A DNA stretch of 64,000 nucleotides from Tanytarsus gracilentus (taxonomy: Eukaryota > Arthropoda > Insecta > Diptera > Chironomidae). A program made the position numbers and the translations under genes. Within the stretch, counting starts at the first letter, position 1, and every line of letters starts with the position of its first letter. The stretch spans positions 620,001 to 684,000 of the forward strand of contig JAXRKN010000037.1 in NCBI GenBank assembly GCA_038502055.1, written 5' to 3'. Positions 21,909 through 34,874 of the stretch are shown one piece after another. Under the pieces are notes generated by a model, which had not been told where the DNA came from, did no database searches, and saw nothing but the letters and a program-made list of their open reading frames with translations.

Positions 21909-24644
21909 ATGGTAAGCAAAAAATTGAAATCGATTTTAATTAACTTATTGCGATAAAGGTCGATATTCAGCCATCATGTATATGTGGAATACGTCGTCGT
22001 CCTCTTCCGGAACTCAAAGAACGAATAGCTCGAATGTAATTATGATTAGTTTCGTGTGCGTTTTTGTATTTTGACAACTTTTTCTCTCCGATCTGCATAT
22101 TTTTGATGATGAAACAATTTTTTTGTGATAAGCTCTCTATCTTCAATGCTACTATATCCAGTATTATGATGTTTAATTTTTATCATTTCAGCCTCAATCA
22201 CCAGTAATGTTGGACGAGCAAGATAAACTCTTGCAGGAGGCAATCGGAATCGTTCGCAATCAAGCGATTCTGATGAAGAGAAATTTAGATAAGAATCGCC
22301 TTATGGACGGATTAAAGTGTGCATCGACCATGTTGGGAGAGTTGAGGACGAGCTTGTTGTCTCCCAAGAGCTACTATGAACTGTATATGGCGGTAACTGA
22401 TGAACTTCGATTTTTGGAAGTTTATTTACTCGACGAGTTCCAGAAAGGTCATAAGATCACCGACCTGTATGAACTAGTTCAGTATGCCGGAAATATTGTT
22501 CCTCGTCTCTATTTGCTTATAACAGTGGGCTTAGTCTACATCAAATCAAATCCAGCTACGAAAAAGAGCATTATGAAGGATCTTGTTGAGATGTGCCGTG
22601 GTGTTCAAAATCCACTGCGTGGATTGTTTCTTCGCAACTACTTGTTGACGCTGAGAAATATTTTACCTGATTCAGCTGATGCTAGAGATGACGGCAGCGG
22701 TACCGTGCATGATTCTATCGACTTTATTCTCACCAATTTCGCTGAGATGAATAAGTTGTGGGTCCGCATGCAACATCAAGGACACTCTAGCGAAAAATCA
22801 CGTCGCGAGAAGGAACGCGAAGAATTGAAAATTCTTGTTGGCACTAACCTCGTGCGTTTGTCTCAACTCGACTCTGTTAACTTGGAAATTTATCAGAAAA
22901 TCATTTTGCCAAGTATTCTTGAGCAAGTTGTCAGCTGCCGTGATGCAATCGCACAAGAGTATCTTATGGAGTGTATCATTCAAGTATTTCCCGATGAGTT
23001 TCACCTCCAAACACTCGATCCGTTTCTGAAGTCATGTGCTCAACTTCAATCGGGCGTTAATGTCAAGTCGATTATAATTTCACTCATTGACCGACTTGCT
23101 GCTTATCACCAACGCAATGTAAAATCATCACAAACGGAAACGACCGAAGCATCGATTATTCCAATTGACGTACAGCTCTTTGACGTTTTTAGCGTCCAAA
23201 TTGAAAATATTGTGAAAATTCGCACTGACATGCCGATCGAGGATACAATATCACTTCAAGTGGCCCTCGTGAATTTGGCACTAAAAGTCTATCCCGACCA
23301 AATCGATTATGTTGACAAGGTTCTCGAAACGACAACTCAAATATTGGAGAATTTAAATATGTCGAGCATAAACCATTCGTTGGCGGTTAATCAAGAGCTT
23401 TCGAGATTATTGCGCGTATGCATTGATTTCTACAACAACGTACTCACAATTTTGGATCTGAAATTTTTCCCAAAACTCTTATCGAAATTCGATTATGCCT
23501 CCAGAAAATCAATGTCGCTATATCTTGTGATGAATATCCTTGACAATGAGACATTAATTCAGACAGATGAGCAAGCTGACAATGTTTTAGGAATGTTGTC
23601 GCCATTGATTAAGGATGAAGAAGACCAACCGGCTGATGCAAATGATCCTGAAGATTTTGCCGAAGAACAGGGAATTGTTGGTCGCTTTATACATTTACTA
23701 AAGTCTGATCATCTCGATATGCAATATAAAATTCTTCAAGTGGCTAGGAAACACTTTAGCTCGGGAGGTGCTTCAAGAATCAGACACGTTCTGCCATCAC
23801 TCGTTTTTCAAGCATTCCAACTCGCTTACAAATACAAAACTATTGCTGATGAGGACGAAAATTGGGACAAAAAATGTCAGAAAATTATTCAATTCTGCCA
23901 CACGACAATTGTTTCAATTGCGAAAGCGGAACTGCCCGATTTAGCTCTGAGACTTTTCCTGCAAGGAGCTCTTTGTATTGGTCAAATTCGACAGACAAAC
24001 CATGAGACGGTTGCATATGATTTCATGACACAAGCCTTCTCTATCTATGAAGATGAAATCTCCGATTCTAAAGCTCAACTAGCTGCAATTACTCTCATCA
24101 TTTCCACATTTGAACAAATGACATGCTTTGGAGAGGAGAATGCAGAACCTCTTCGAACAAATTGTGCTCTCGCAGCCTCAAAATTGCTTAAGAAAGCCGA
24201 TCAGTGCCGTGGAGTGGTCACGTGTGCGAGTCTTTTCTGGAGTGGAAAGAAAGATGGCGAAGACATGAAGGATGAGAAGAGAACTCTTGAGTGTTTAAAG
24301 AAGGGAGCTAGAATTGCATCACAATGCCTCGATATAAATGTTCAAGTTCAATTGTATGTCGAACTTTTAAACAGTTATTTATATTATTTCGAGCAAGGAA
24401 ATTCTCTTATTACCGTTTCAATGTTGAACCAGGTTGGTATTAAATTTATCATTATTTAAGACAATTTTAAATTAAAATAACTTTTTCATAGTTGATTACA
24501 AAAATCCAAGAGGAGTTGCCAAACCTCGAAAAATCTGAGGAGACAAAGCAAATCGAAAGACACTTCAGTAACACAATGGCTCACATTACGAGTCGAATGG
24601 AGTCAAATTTGGAAGTTTCGTTTGCTGGAATTCAAATTAACTAA
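21909..24644 (+). CDS. Vps35: Retromer core subunit Vps35
   Basis: Exons: 21909-21911 (ATG alone), 22192-24432 and 24492-24644, encoding 798 residues, close to the human length of 796. Vps35 is the long alpha-solenoid scaffold of the retromer on endosomes; it binds Vps26 and Vps29 and sorts cargo such as Wntless back to the Golgi or surface. Near-identity to animal Vps35 is visible throughout, for example LLSPKSYYELYMAVTDELR, the PRLYL motif at residues 105-109 (the N-terminal contact region for Vps26), NKLWVRMQHQGHS, YLMECIIQVFPDEFHLQTL and YEDEISDSKAQLAAITLI. The start was chosen because ATG followed by a GTAAGC donor splices to CCT, restoring the MP...QSP beginning of animal Vps35; the alternative is the internal ATG at 22207 (residue 7). 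The long middle exon has no interruptions. It converges on Swim. Confidence 0.98.
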
Positions 24645-25441
24645 TCCAATTTGCATGACTGTAATCGTTAAAAATTTATTACACATATTTCATTTTGTTT
24701 AGATATTAGATATCAAAAGTTTATTGCAACTCATTTTTTGTAACATTATGATGAGACACAAGAATATTCCTAAAATAAAATATTACATAAAATTATTTCC
24801 TTCGTAAAATTGAAACACATTTTTTTCTCGCATTTTATAATCTGACATTCACAAAATACTAAAGATTTTTTTATGAACACAAAATAGCGTGTAAAAATTA
24901 TAGATTGTGATAATTATTATGTTAATATAAAAATAGATATGGTAAAAGGCAGTTAACATTAAAGAGCGGGATAAAATTACTTTGCGGAGATTTTCAAATC
25001 TAACAGTAAATAATTAAATAATCTTTTTAAGATTTATGAAGTTACTAACAGCTAGAACACTAAATATCATAGAATCGTCAACATAATTTTTAAAAGTTGA
25101 GATTTAAGAATTAATTTGTCGATAATTTTTAAAAATGGTAATCATGGTAAAATTATTTAGTTATGTTTGAAGTTATGATATATCATAAAACTTTTAACCA
25201 CTCACTTTCAAGCATGATGTGAAACGTGTTTAAAAAAGTTTTAGGACTAAATATTTTGATTAATGGATATTACAACATAACTATAAACATAACTAAAATG
25301 CTCATGGTAAAATTGGCACATTGAATTATACTGCAAAAATATTGTATTTCCTTTTCATCCATATTTTTTCTGACTGACTTGAACAATTCATTTTTTATAT
25401 CACGACAGTTGTATCAATGCTCAATGACTCTGATCATCAAC
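24645..25441. other. Convergent 3' region of Vps35 and Swim
   Basis: About 800 bases of AT-rich DNA between two stop codons on opposite strands. AATAAA at 24774-24779 is the likely poly(A) signal of Vps35. I could not place a clear one for Swim. Confidence 0.5.
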
Positions 25442-27127
25442 TTAATTTGACTTTCGATGTACACGACGGTTAATGCGTCTCACTTGACGGCCGTTGATCT
25501 TCCTATCGTGATCAGCCATTGCCGCGAGAACATAACGTTCAATTTCACACATATTTTCACCGCGCGAGATGTAGAAATATCCACCTGCAATAAAACACAA
25601 CATCTTTATAAGCTCAATCCAATTTATTCGATTTTTATCGACTTACGTTTTCCCCACCAAGTTCCCCAACTGTTCGTTGCAATCCAGTACTTTGCCGAAT
25701 TGCCATTGAAAGTCTCCTGGCCCCATCCAACTAAACGGACACTGTGGAAGCCTCTGGCATTTTTATCAGCAAACTCAGATTTTCGATAGATGCCGTTGCT
25801 GTATGAGAAAAAGTCCGAGTATACCCACATTGTGGCTGTTGAAAGAGGTAAAAGAATCCATCAAAATTAAGATTTCCATCCATCATAAATCTCACCTTGA
25901 ACTGGTCCGTAATGGAAAATTTCCCACATGATATCAGTTTCATTATTCAACGAATATGCAGGTCCCATCTTATAAAGCGAATCTTTTCCATCAGAACGTA
26001 AGCTACACTGCATTGTTCGAAGATTATCTCCTTTCTTTGCTCGGCATCGTCCAACTTCGGCCTCATATGGATAACAGTCCTCATCTGCCACTCTGCAATA
26101 AAAATGTAGTAAAAAATTATAGGGTCACTCATGTGTTGAGTAATGAAATTGTACCCAATTCTGTTGAGGAATCGCCAGGCATTATCCAAGTGACCACCTG
26201 AACAACCCTTTTGTTTTGGCACGCATGACAATAAGTGTTGAGAACTGATATTTACAAATCCATTTGCTTTATTGCCAAGTCGATCTGAGCTGACTGAAGC
26301 AGTTGATACGGCCCATGATGAATTGCACCAGCCTTGATCACGAATTCCAGAAAATGTGGTGATCATATTATCAACTGAATTAAAGTTTCGTGGAAGATCT
26401 TCGATTTCATGACCCAATCGACTCATTGATTTTACTCTAACACGTGGCTCAAATGTTCCTAAACGAAGCTCAAAACCCTCACTCATTTTTTTCCCATAAA
26501 ACTCAGAGTAGTTTCTGGCTTGCCATCCTAGATTCTTTGTATTTCTATTAATTTCGGCAATGACATCAAGATTTGAGAGGCACGGATCATTCTCACAACA
26601 GCATTCATCGGCGAGGCACTTGCTGAAATTAGAAAAAAAAATATTTAATTTAATTTTTTAACATCTTTAATTTAATTTAATTACCATTTGTTGCAATTAT
26701 CAAGTATGTCTTCAGTAGTTTCGGACCATCCCTTGTTCTGAGTTTTAACAACCTTACCAGATTTTTCATCGCAGTAAAGATTTGCTTCGGGAGGGACATC
26801 TGGAAGGGTTCCTTTGCAAACAGGTTCATAGTCGGGACAGCAGTCGGGATTAATGTGTTGATCACAAAACTCATCACAGTAGCACAAAGTACCTTTAAAA
26901 AAATAAAGTGTCTTTGAAGGTTTTTAAAAATTTTATATTTTCATACCAGCTATCGGAACTGAACACTCGTCGACTCGATTTGTGCAGCATTGCCCTTGCC
27001 CGTACCGCGTTGAACAAAATTTCTGACCCCTAAAATCATCGAAATATTTTTGCGCATTCGTATATTGTCCACTAACAGTACATGATGATGCAATAAGCAC
27101 TGAGATAATCAAAAGTGACCGTAACAT
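25442..27127 (-). CDS. Swim: Swim / TINAG-like secreted pseudo-cysteine protease
   Basis: Six exons join in phase: 27127-26947, 26892-26685, 26622-26155, 26092-25896, 25835-25647 and 25584-25442 (TAA), encoding 461 residues. The protein has a signal peptide (MLRSLLIISVLIASSCTVSG), a cysteine-rich somatomedin-B-like region (about 38-88), a second Cys-rich block (DECCCENDPC), a linker, and a papain-like C1A domain from about 205. In the active-site segment DQGWCNSSWAVST, Ser232 sits where the catalytic Cys should be. His382 (GFHSVRLVGWG) and Asn406 (ATNSWGTWWG) are kept. That substitution defines the TINAG/TINAGL1 family, and the Drosophila member Swim (secreted Wingless-interacting molecule) binds lipidated Wingless and helps it spread. 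It acts outside the cell and is not expected to cleave peptides. The ATG at 27127 was chosen because it opens the signal peptide directly. Confidence 0.92.
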
Positions 27128-27758
27128 GGCTGAGAACAACTAGAATTAAGAAAAAAATATTAAAATTTTTTATGAGAGATTTAACTCGTGCGTGCATATT
27201 TCACCACCTCGGTTTGTCTGCGAAACCTGTTTAACACTTCAACTGAGTTGAACTCTAAATATTTTCACAGACACATTTATTTGCGGATAGTCTTAAGATG
27301 ACAAAAAGCAAATAGACATTGAGTGAGAGTCACTTGAGTTTTGCAAATAAGATTATCTTTTTTTTCTGTGCCATGTCCACCCACCTGAAGAAAGCCAAAA
27401 TATATTTAAATTCTCACATTGTGCATTTCTTAAATATCGAAAGTTGAATTTCTTTTCAAGCACCTTAAACGGCTTGAAAACACAATAATTGAATTAATTT
27501 GACAAATTTGGAAGGTTTTCACACTTCTTAGAGAAAAAAGAATGTCTTTATTTGTGTCTGACGTCGCGGCTGTGAATCGATAATGACAGTCGTTGAAATC
27601 TTGAAAGAATTTTTGGTCAGTCACGTCGCAGTTAAATTTTAATATTCGCAAAAATATTTGTTAAGCTTAGAGTTTTTCATAAATTTCGATTTTATGAAAG
27701 ATTTCTTGTGAAAATTTACTGGATTTTATTTATTTTTGTTATCCTTAAATTATTGCAG
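27128..27758. other. Region upstream of Swim
   Basis: 630 bases between the Swim start codon and the orphan exon, probably holding the Swim promoter. A GT-like donor at 27616 after an ATG frame (27583) is in phase 0 and cannot join the next exon, which needs phase 1. Confidence 0.35.
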
Positions 27759-27848
27759 GTTTCACGGTCGATAATGCGGATTTAATCGAGTTTGAGCAAA
27801 TGTGCATAAATTTGATCTTATCAACTGGCCTAAATGTTCTCGTTGAAA
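27759..27848 (+). CDS. Orphan candidate exon, 90 bases
   Basis: A good acceptor (pyrimidine-rich, ATTGCAG) and a consensus donor (GTGAGT at 27849) enclose a 90-base frame that is phase 1 on both sides. It encodes FTVDNADLIEFEQMCINLIL followed by STGLNVLVE; the two other frames contain stops. The second half is hydrophobic and could be part of a membrane helix or buried helix. I do not recognise the family, and no partner exon was found within reach on either side. If the donor is not used, the frame ends four codons later. Confidence 0.35.
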
Positions 27849-30800
27849 GTGAGTTTTAAGTGGAGTGCATGAAGCTATGGACAGGCGAGAAATTCCCGAA
27901 GGCAATGAACGATTTGAGACTACAAATTAAAATTTTACGCCGATATGTCTAATCGAAATTGCTATTTGAAGAGCAATAATTTAGACATTTTTATAAGCTT
28001 AATGCATTAATTTGAAATTGAACGCCATTTAACGCATCTTATTGAGTATCTCCATCTTCTCATATTTCGTGCCGACATTTGAGTAAAATTTTAATCCAAT
28101 AACTCGTCAATGATCATAAAAATAATTTGCTTGTCGCCTTCTCGTTTGTCAGCAAACAAATCACTTGTTGTGGCATTTTTTATATGCACTTACCGTCTAT
28201 GACTAATTGTTTTTAAATAAATAATTGAAAATGTGGCTCACGAGATGTTGTAATTGTGCTTATAAGCATTTAGCAAGCAATGTATAAACAAACCGACTTC
28301 ATGGATACGCGGTGAATAACAAAAAGTTTATCGCAAAAAGGATTATAAAAGTTTGCTTACACAAACTTGGCATCAAAGTCAGATAGAGAGTGCATGACGA
28401 TGTTAATAAGCGCATTAGCTAACCTCCTTTCAACTACGTGAGATCATATTGCACATATAAAGGTACGCGATTAATAAAAAGCAAGAGAGAATTATTAATT
28501 TAGTTGATACTAAAAAATTACGTATTCAAATCTATGGGGCACAATAATTTATGAAAGTTAATTAGGTATTGAAATTTATTGAAGTTGACCTATAGTTTTT
28601 ATTATGTGTCAAATCAGTCTGTCGAGTTTACGCTTTTGAGAAACTTAAAAAAATTATTTAAAATTTAATTATTTATTAAAAAAATTTATCTTTCATCCCT
28701 TGATTCACTTTAGGTAGTTAAGTATTAAATTTGATCGGTCAGGATTTTTAAACTTTTTTAAACAATGAAAAGTTTTATAGGTTTCATTGTTATATGACGT
28801 AACTTCAATTCATTTTAAAACATTTTCAATGACATCCTGGATTGCATTCTAATTCTGTTGCATCATTATTTTTTGCGGTTGCACCTTAAAACTGTGAGTG
28901 TACATTTTTACCCATTTAAAATTTTTCTACGATGATACCACAAACGACATTGTAAAATGACAGCAAAAAACAATAAAGGTTTTACACAGAAATATTTAGA
29001 AAAATTTTTAAATTGTTATTTTGGGAGACAATTTTTTTCTCAATTACATTAAGACTAAGAACGGTTGAACAACTTAAACCCCTGCAATAAACATATATGT
29101 GTCATTTATTCTACATTCAGCTTCTTATATATTGTGTCAGTAGTCACACTTGACGTAATTGAAAGTAATAAATCAAGTCATTTGCTTGAGCGTTTCATCC
29201 CGCAGCAAAACGAAAGAATAAGAAGTCAAAAAAAGAAAAATAACAAATTAATTTAAATCTCTCGAGTCGTTTTATTTTGTCGCGTGAATAAAGAAGAAAT
29301 TCAATGAACTTGAAAATGAAAATTATCTGCAGCCTCATCAACGAAACTATAATTAACGCTTTAGTCGTGTGGCAAAACATAAAAGATTTTACGGTAGACA
29401 TAGAAATTGATTGAAATTATGCTAATCGGGCATATATCGAAGTTAATTAATATTAATATGTAGATTAGCCGTAGCTTTTATGTCTCGCGAAATTTTTAAG
29501 CGTGGCATCAAAAAAAGACGAAAATTAAGACGCTCTAGAGAAAAAGAGAAAGATGCGATCAACGATTTACTGTTTTTTGACCCAGAGAGTAAATTATGAT
29601 AAATCATTTCAAGAAAGTAAAAAATTTATACAAAGATGAGTTCAATTTTCTCTACCTACTCGTTAAATAAATTTTTTGTCACTTAAAAAATATTTTACTC
29701 GCTGGGAACTCTCACATCACTCTCTCATACACATCCCATCGAAGTGACACCGACAATGAATGTAATCCGTTTAAGCTCAGCTGAGAACTGCGTGTGTGAA
29801 ATCGCATTTATTTTATTTTGTTTATTTTCTCACTCGCCTCTTTGCTAACTGCTACTTGTTGCGAGCAATGATGCTACTTGTTGTTGATGATGCCGTTTGA
29901 TGTGATATTTCAAGCTCATTGCCAAGATTACTCAAAAAAGAAATTTATTTATTTTCTTCTTGAACTTTGCGAGAGAACATAAAGATAATTTTTTTACGAG
30001 AGCTAAAAAATTTAAGCACGAGACTAACAATAAATAATTGAAATTAATGATATGTTCATGATGAAATAACACGGTGCAAATGAACGGTAATTTATGAGTG
30101 TTCAAAAAAAAGGAAATTCGATGCATATTTTTTGGCGCAATAATATAAGTCAATGATAAAATTCTATGACTCAATGAACATTAAATCACCTTGCAATGTT
30201 TTCTTCTTATTGTAAAATTTTAGCGATTATTCACTTTTATTTTTTTGAAGAACGTATTGATGAGTGATTGATGATGCAAGCGTGAATGCAAAAAAATAAT
30301 TTACACAAAAGAGAATGTTAATCGAGTGAAAATTTAAGTCATGCTCTTTTTTAAAATAATCAAATACTTGAGTTTTAAACAAATTTTTTAATAATTAGGA
30401 TTCGCAATTTCATAAAAACTTAATTTAACTTTGCAGCTTAATTTTTTCAACACTTTTTGAATGAAAAATTAAAATGACGGCGCACAATTTGACAACAAAG
30501 GATCGTTAAGAAATCTTCACTGTTTTCGCAACAATGCAATTGTTTAAGAGAGATTTCTACGATTGAGTTTTTTAACAATCCATAAAAGAACTCTTTGAAA
30601 AAATTATTATTCTTGAACGTTAATCTCTATTTTGAGTTACTAAACCGAAAAGTTTTTAATAATGAGGAGAATTTTGCAATTCACAAGCGGCAAAAAGAGG
30701 AGCTGAGAAAAAACCGGTGACTATGAATGTCAATTGAAAGGAGACTTCTTTGAGTGCTGAAGATAATTTCAAATTTTTGTAAGTATGTATATAGACACAC

Positions 30801-33470
30801 TATGAACAATGCTGTTAAAAATAGCGCTTCTAATTTTTGCGGCGATGGAGAGATGAGAGCACATGTTGGAATTTCAAGATTGGAGACGCTTGAATAGCTC
30901 GAGATTGATGGTGAGAAAAAAGCAAATGTGCAAAAATATCCGATTTGAATAAATTGACTTCGTTGACAGATGTAATCCAGTGGTAATTGGTTTTGTGCGT
31001 AGAATTTCACAGTGTATACAATTGGAAAGCTCTTAAGATGAATTCGCAAGATCATTTTTTACTGAATTTTTTCAATTAAAAAAAGTTTTTCTCTGGATGC
31101 CTTTTAAAGTTATTTTTAAAATAAAATATTCACGTAGAAAACACTGACGAAGGTAATAATGAGACGACGATGCAAATTCAATTAAATCTGCCTTGCGTTT
31201 TTACACTTTTTATCGCCGCCTGATTGAGGTCAAAACACTTAAGTGAAATTGCAATTTGCTCACCAGCTCTCCTAATCTCACATGCACTGTTTTAAAGTGG
31301 CGCCAATGCATCATCAGCTGTGTTAACGACTGTTTGCATACGTCATATATATTCATATCGTATGAACCCTAATTAGCGCATTAGTGATGAATAATTGCAA
31401 CTTACAAAAAAATTAGAAACTTCCATTCGATGAACTCGCTTTGAGAAAAATCAAGTGGCAGACTCTAACTCTATTAATGCATGCATTTATCTCAATTAAA
31501 AGTGCTTTCACAAGCCCGCAACCGTGTACACACTGTCGTCTTTTGAGTTTGAGCGGAGATTGAAGATTACAGCAATTGGGTTCAATTAGCAATTTTATGC
31601 TGTGGTAAACAAATCAAACAGTAATCGAGAATGTTTATTAATGACGCTCGCTGTGTGTGTGCCAAAGATTTTTTTCGCGCACGAGAGCGAGATTTAATTT
31701 GAGAGTTGAAAACATTGAGGCTTTTTAAAACAAACATTTGCGAGTTAAAGATAAGATTAATGTGTGGCGATTTAAGAGGAAATTGCGAGTCTCCGAGAAA
31801 GTTTTCCTCTCTCTTGCTTTGTGATAATGACTATCATTATGGACAACATTATGAAATGGTATCAAAAATGAATTATCGGCATGGAAAATATTTGTTTTTT
31901 GCAACATAATACCGTAAAACCCATGCAACTAGAACGTTAAATTCTTCTTATTAAAAATCGTAAAATAATCAAAAAAAATATCTAAACATCCAATGATGAC
32001 CGGAAGTCTATCAAGGTAAAATTATAAAGAATTTATTCAAACACGAAAATTTGAGTTTGATTAAAAAATTCAAAGTCAATGACTCAGTTTTAAATTGATC
32101 AATTTTGACCTTGCCCATAATACCTTTAAGAGTAACCAGTAAAAATGTAAACTATCTTTTATTCATTATGAATCTCTTAAAAGATGAATAAAAGGGCTAA
32201 AAAAATTTTGATGATCAAATTAAAATTTTAATGAATTTTTTTGATTCCAAAATTCTTTACAACTTTGTAAGGTTGTAAAATTTTTAAGTTTTAAATGATG
32301 TACTTTTTTACATCATAAAATTTACGTGGATCAATTTTGTTTAAATTAGAGATTTCGACCTTCACAATCCATAAAGTGATGAAAAACATATTTTTAAAAT
32401 TTTTAACTCAACTTTCCAATAATGTCCATCGACAATCGATTCCACTGTACATCAAATTTATTTTTCTCGACAACAACTTGAATTTATCTTTGTAGTTTTG
32501 AAAGAAAACACATGTTTGTACTATAGCGCCGCGATAATGAAAGCATGTTTGCAAAATCCAAATGGTGCTTGCTTAGCCACGATTGTGGGCGAAAGTGCGA
32601 ATCGCTAACAGCAATTTTCCTTTCTTTCGCGTGCAGAGAGCACAGATGTGAATTCTTTCTGGTTAACACTCGCGAGTAAATTTTTGTTCAATAAAGAATT
32701 AATTATTCGCGCGGACATAAAAGTGATTTTTTGCAAATAAACACCTTCTTTTTTTAGTCGGAGGATGTTTGGCGAATTAAAAAGAAGTTAGAAATGAAAA
32801 TTTTTATAAAAAGGTGCTCCAACTCAACTCTCAATGCGTGTTTATATAACACCGAGTGAGGGTGATCATACAGGAATGTTATTTCGGGTGTGAAATTTTC
32901 AAAAATAGCCACAGAATTGTTTATTTTAAAGTCAGAAGGCGTTCATTGATTATAAAGCATGCGTGTTACACACGGTCAAGTGAGCTCAGAAGTAAAAACT
33001 TTTCTTTACGCACGCGATAACAACTAGCGTCATCACCATCTTCCTCCCTCTCGCTGACATGTCAGATGTTCTCTTTTTCTTGAAGTTTAAATTCAAGTTC
33101 ATGTAAATGTAGATCACTGATCAACATGTGTTCCGACCACACATTACAATGTAAGACGCTTTAGTTGATTTTCGTCAATAATTTTTTTTAATGTTTAATG
33201 TTTGCATGTTGACATTCTCAAGTGTTTTTAACTCCACTTAGAACTATAAAAGCTTTTATAAATTAAAACAAGAATGTTTAAAAATAAATAAAAAGAAAAT
33301 CATTTTAGGCCATAATGATGATAATCTCTTTCGATCATCGACCATCCATCGATATTGACAGTTGAGTATAAAATACCGAAAAGACGCAAAATGGTGATGA
33401 AAAAATCTACCAGAATCCACTTAAAATCGTGTCATAATTTATAAACAATCGGATAATATCTTTTGCAGAT
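27849..33470. other. Gene-poor stretch, 5.6 kb
   Basis: AT-rich DNA on both strands without a supported gene. Several frames of 60-124 codons exist, but they lack motifs and splice partners. Confidence 0.5.
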
Positions 33471-33477
33471 ATATTTG
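33471..33477. repeat. Candidate 7-bp target duplication, left copy
   Basis: ATATTTG here and again at 34534-34540 flanks the foldback element. Confidence 0.45.
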
Positions 33478-34533
33478 AGGGGTTAGGACATTTTGCCCCT
33501 GTGACATTTTGCCCTCACCCAAAATCTGTGGGCAAGGGCAAAAAAAATATAGGGTCAATTTGTCCGGGGCAATTTGCCCACAGATTTGACCATGCCCACA
33601 TATTTTTCAAATTTTGCCCTCATTTGACCATGGACAAATTGACCCTATATTTTTTGCCCACAGACAATTTGCCCATACATTATTTAATTGTTTTAATATT
33701 TTTTCAAATTTTTTATACTAACTTTTTACACTAATTTCACTATGACTATGATATACTTAAATAGAAATAAGCGATTTTTAATTTTGCCCCTATTGGCACT
33801 TCTTGAGTATCCATACTCAAAAATTTTTAACTTAAAGTGATAAAACACCGAATTGCTTCTTCTAAATCCCATTAAAATTTATAAAACTATTAAATGAGAG
33901 TAAGTTTTGAAATTAAATTCTTTTGAGGATATTAAGTACTTCCTGCAAATAAAAAAATTTATAATTTTTTGAAAAATTGTCAATGTTCTTCATCTACAAC
34001 ATGCAAACAAGTCAGATTTTTATCTTAAAAGAATCAAAAGTTATGGAAAAATCAAAAATACCTCTCTGGAATCTTCGAAATTTTTCAGAAATTTTAAGAC
34101 TTACTTTTTCAGGTTTGAGAGCAGACTGCTCCATAACTATTAATGCTGGATAGTACATGTGATATATCAAAATTTCTATTAAGAAAAAATACAACCTGAT
34201 TTTTGTTAATGTAAAAACCACTAGAAAAACCCAAAAAATAGGCAAAAAGTAAATCTTTAAAATTTTCCGTATTGGCTCGATAAAAACTTTAAATTATTTT
34301 AATTAAGTTTATATTTTGACAAAAAAAAATTATTCATGGGCAATTTGTCCATGGGCAAAAAATATAGGGTCAATTTGTCCGGGGCAATTTGCCCACAGAT
34401 TTGACCATGCCCACATATTTTGCAAATTTTGCCCTCATTTGACCATGGACAAATTGACCCTATATTTTTTTTGCCCTTGCCCACAGATTTTGGGTGTGGG
34501 CAAAATGTCACAGGGGCAAAATGTCACAGAGTC
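33478..34533. mobile_element. Foldback/MITE-like element with long inverted repeats, 1.06 kb
   Basis: The left arm (33478-33690) and right arm (34330-34533) are built of GACATTTTGCCC, GTGGGCAA and GTCAATTTGTCC words. The outer parts are inverted relative to each other: CATTTTGCCCCTGTGACATT at left matches the right end read on the minus strand. In each arm an 18-bp inverted pair (TATAGGGTCAATTTGTCC: 33548-33565 and 33632-33649; 34363-34380 and 34447-34464) encloses a core of about 66 bases that is in the same orientation in both arms. The middle (33690-34330) is AT-rich and non-coding. There is no transposase, so it is non-autonomous. A 7-bp ATATTTG duplication flanks it. Confidence 0.8.
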
Positions 34534-34540
34534 ATATTTG
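34534..34540. repeat. Candidate 7-bp target duplication, right copy
   Basis: ATATTTG, matching 33471-33477. Confidence 0.45.
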
Positions 34541-34874
34541 TGAATTTTAGATGAAAGGAAATTCAAAACTTGCAAAATCTATGACGATTTAAAAACTACA
34601 CATTATTACGAAATTTCAAATTTGCATAAAATCATCCGGGAGGGTCAAAAATAAACATAATATATAGTAAAATTTTCAAGACCGCCTCAAATATTCTCTT
34701 CGGATGCCTTGAACTCTCTTTCGGAGACGCCAGTTTATTCAATATTTCAATTGGAATTAGATTAGATTGAACTCTAAATTTTTTCCATCTTCTCCAGCCA
34801 ATTGGCGCTTCCAAATAGCAAATAAAATATAGTTCGAGGTAAATTTGAATACAAATCATATTTTTAGAGTGCTG

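Noticed and set aside
30681..31055. 124-codon minus-strand frame
   Set aside because: Hydrophobic, low-complexity composition typical of translated AT-rich DNA, with no splice partner or family resemblance.
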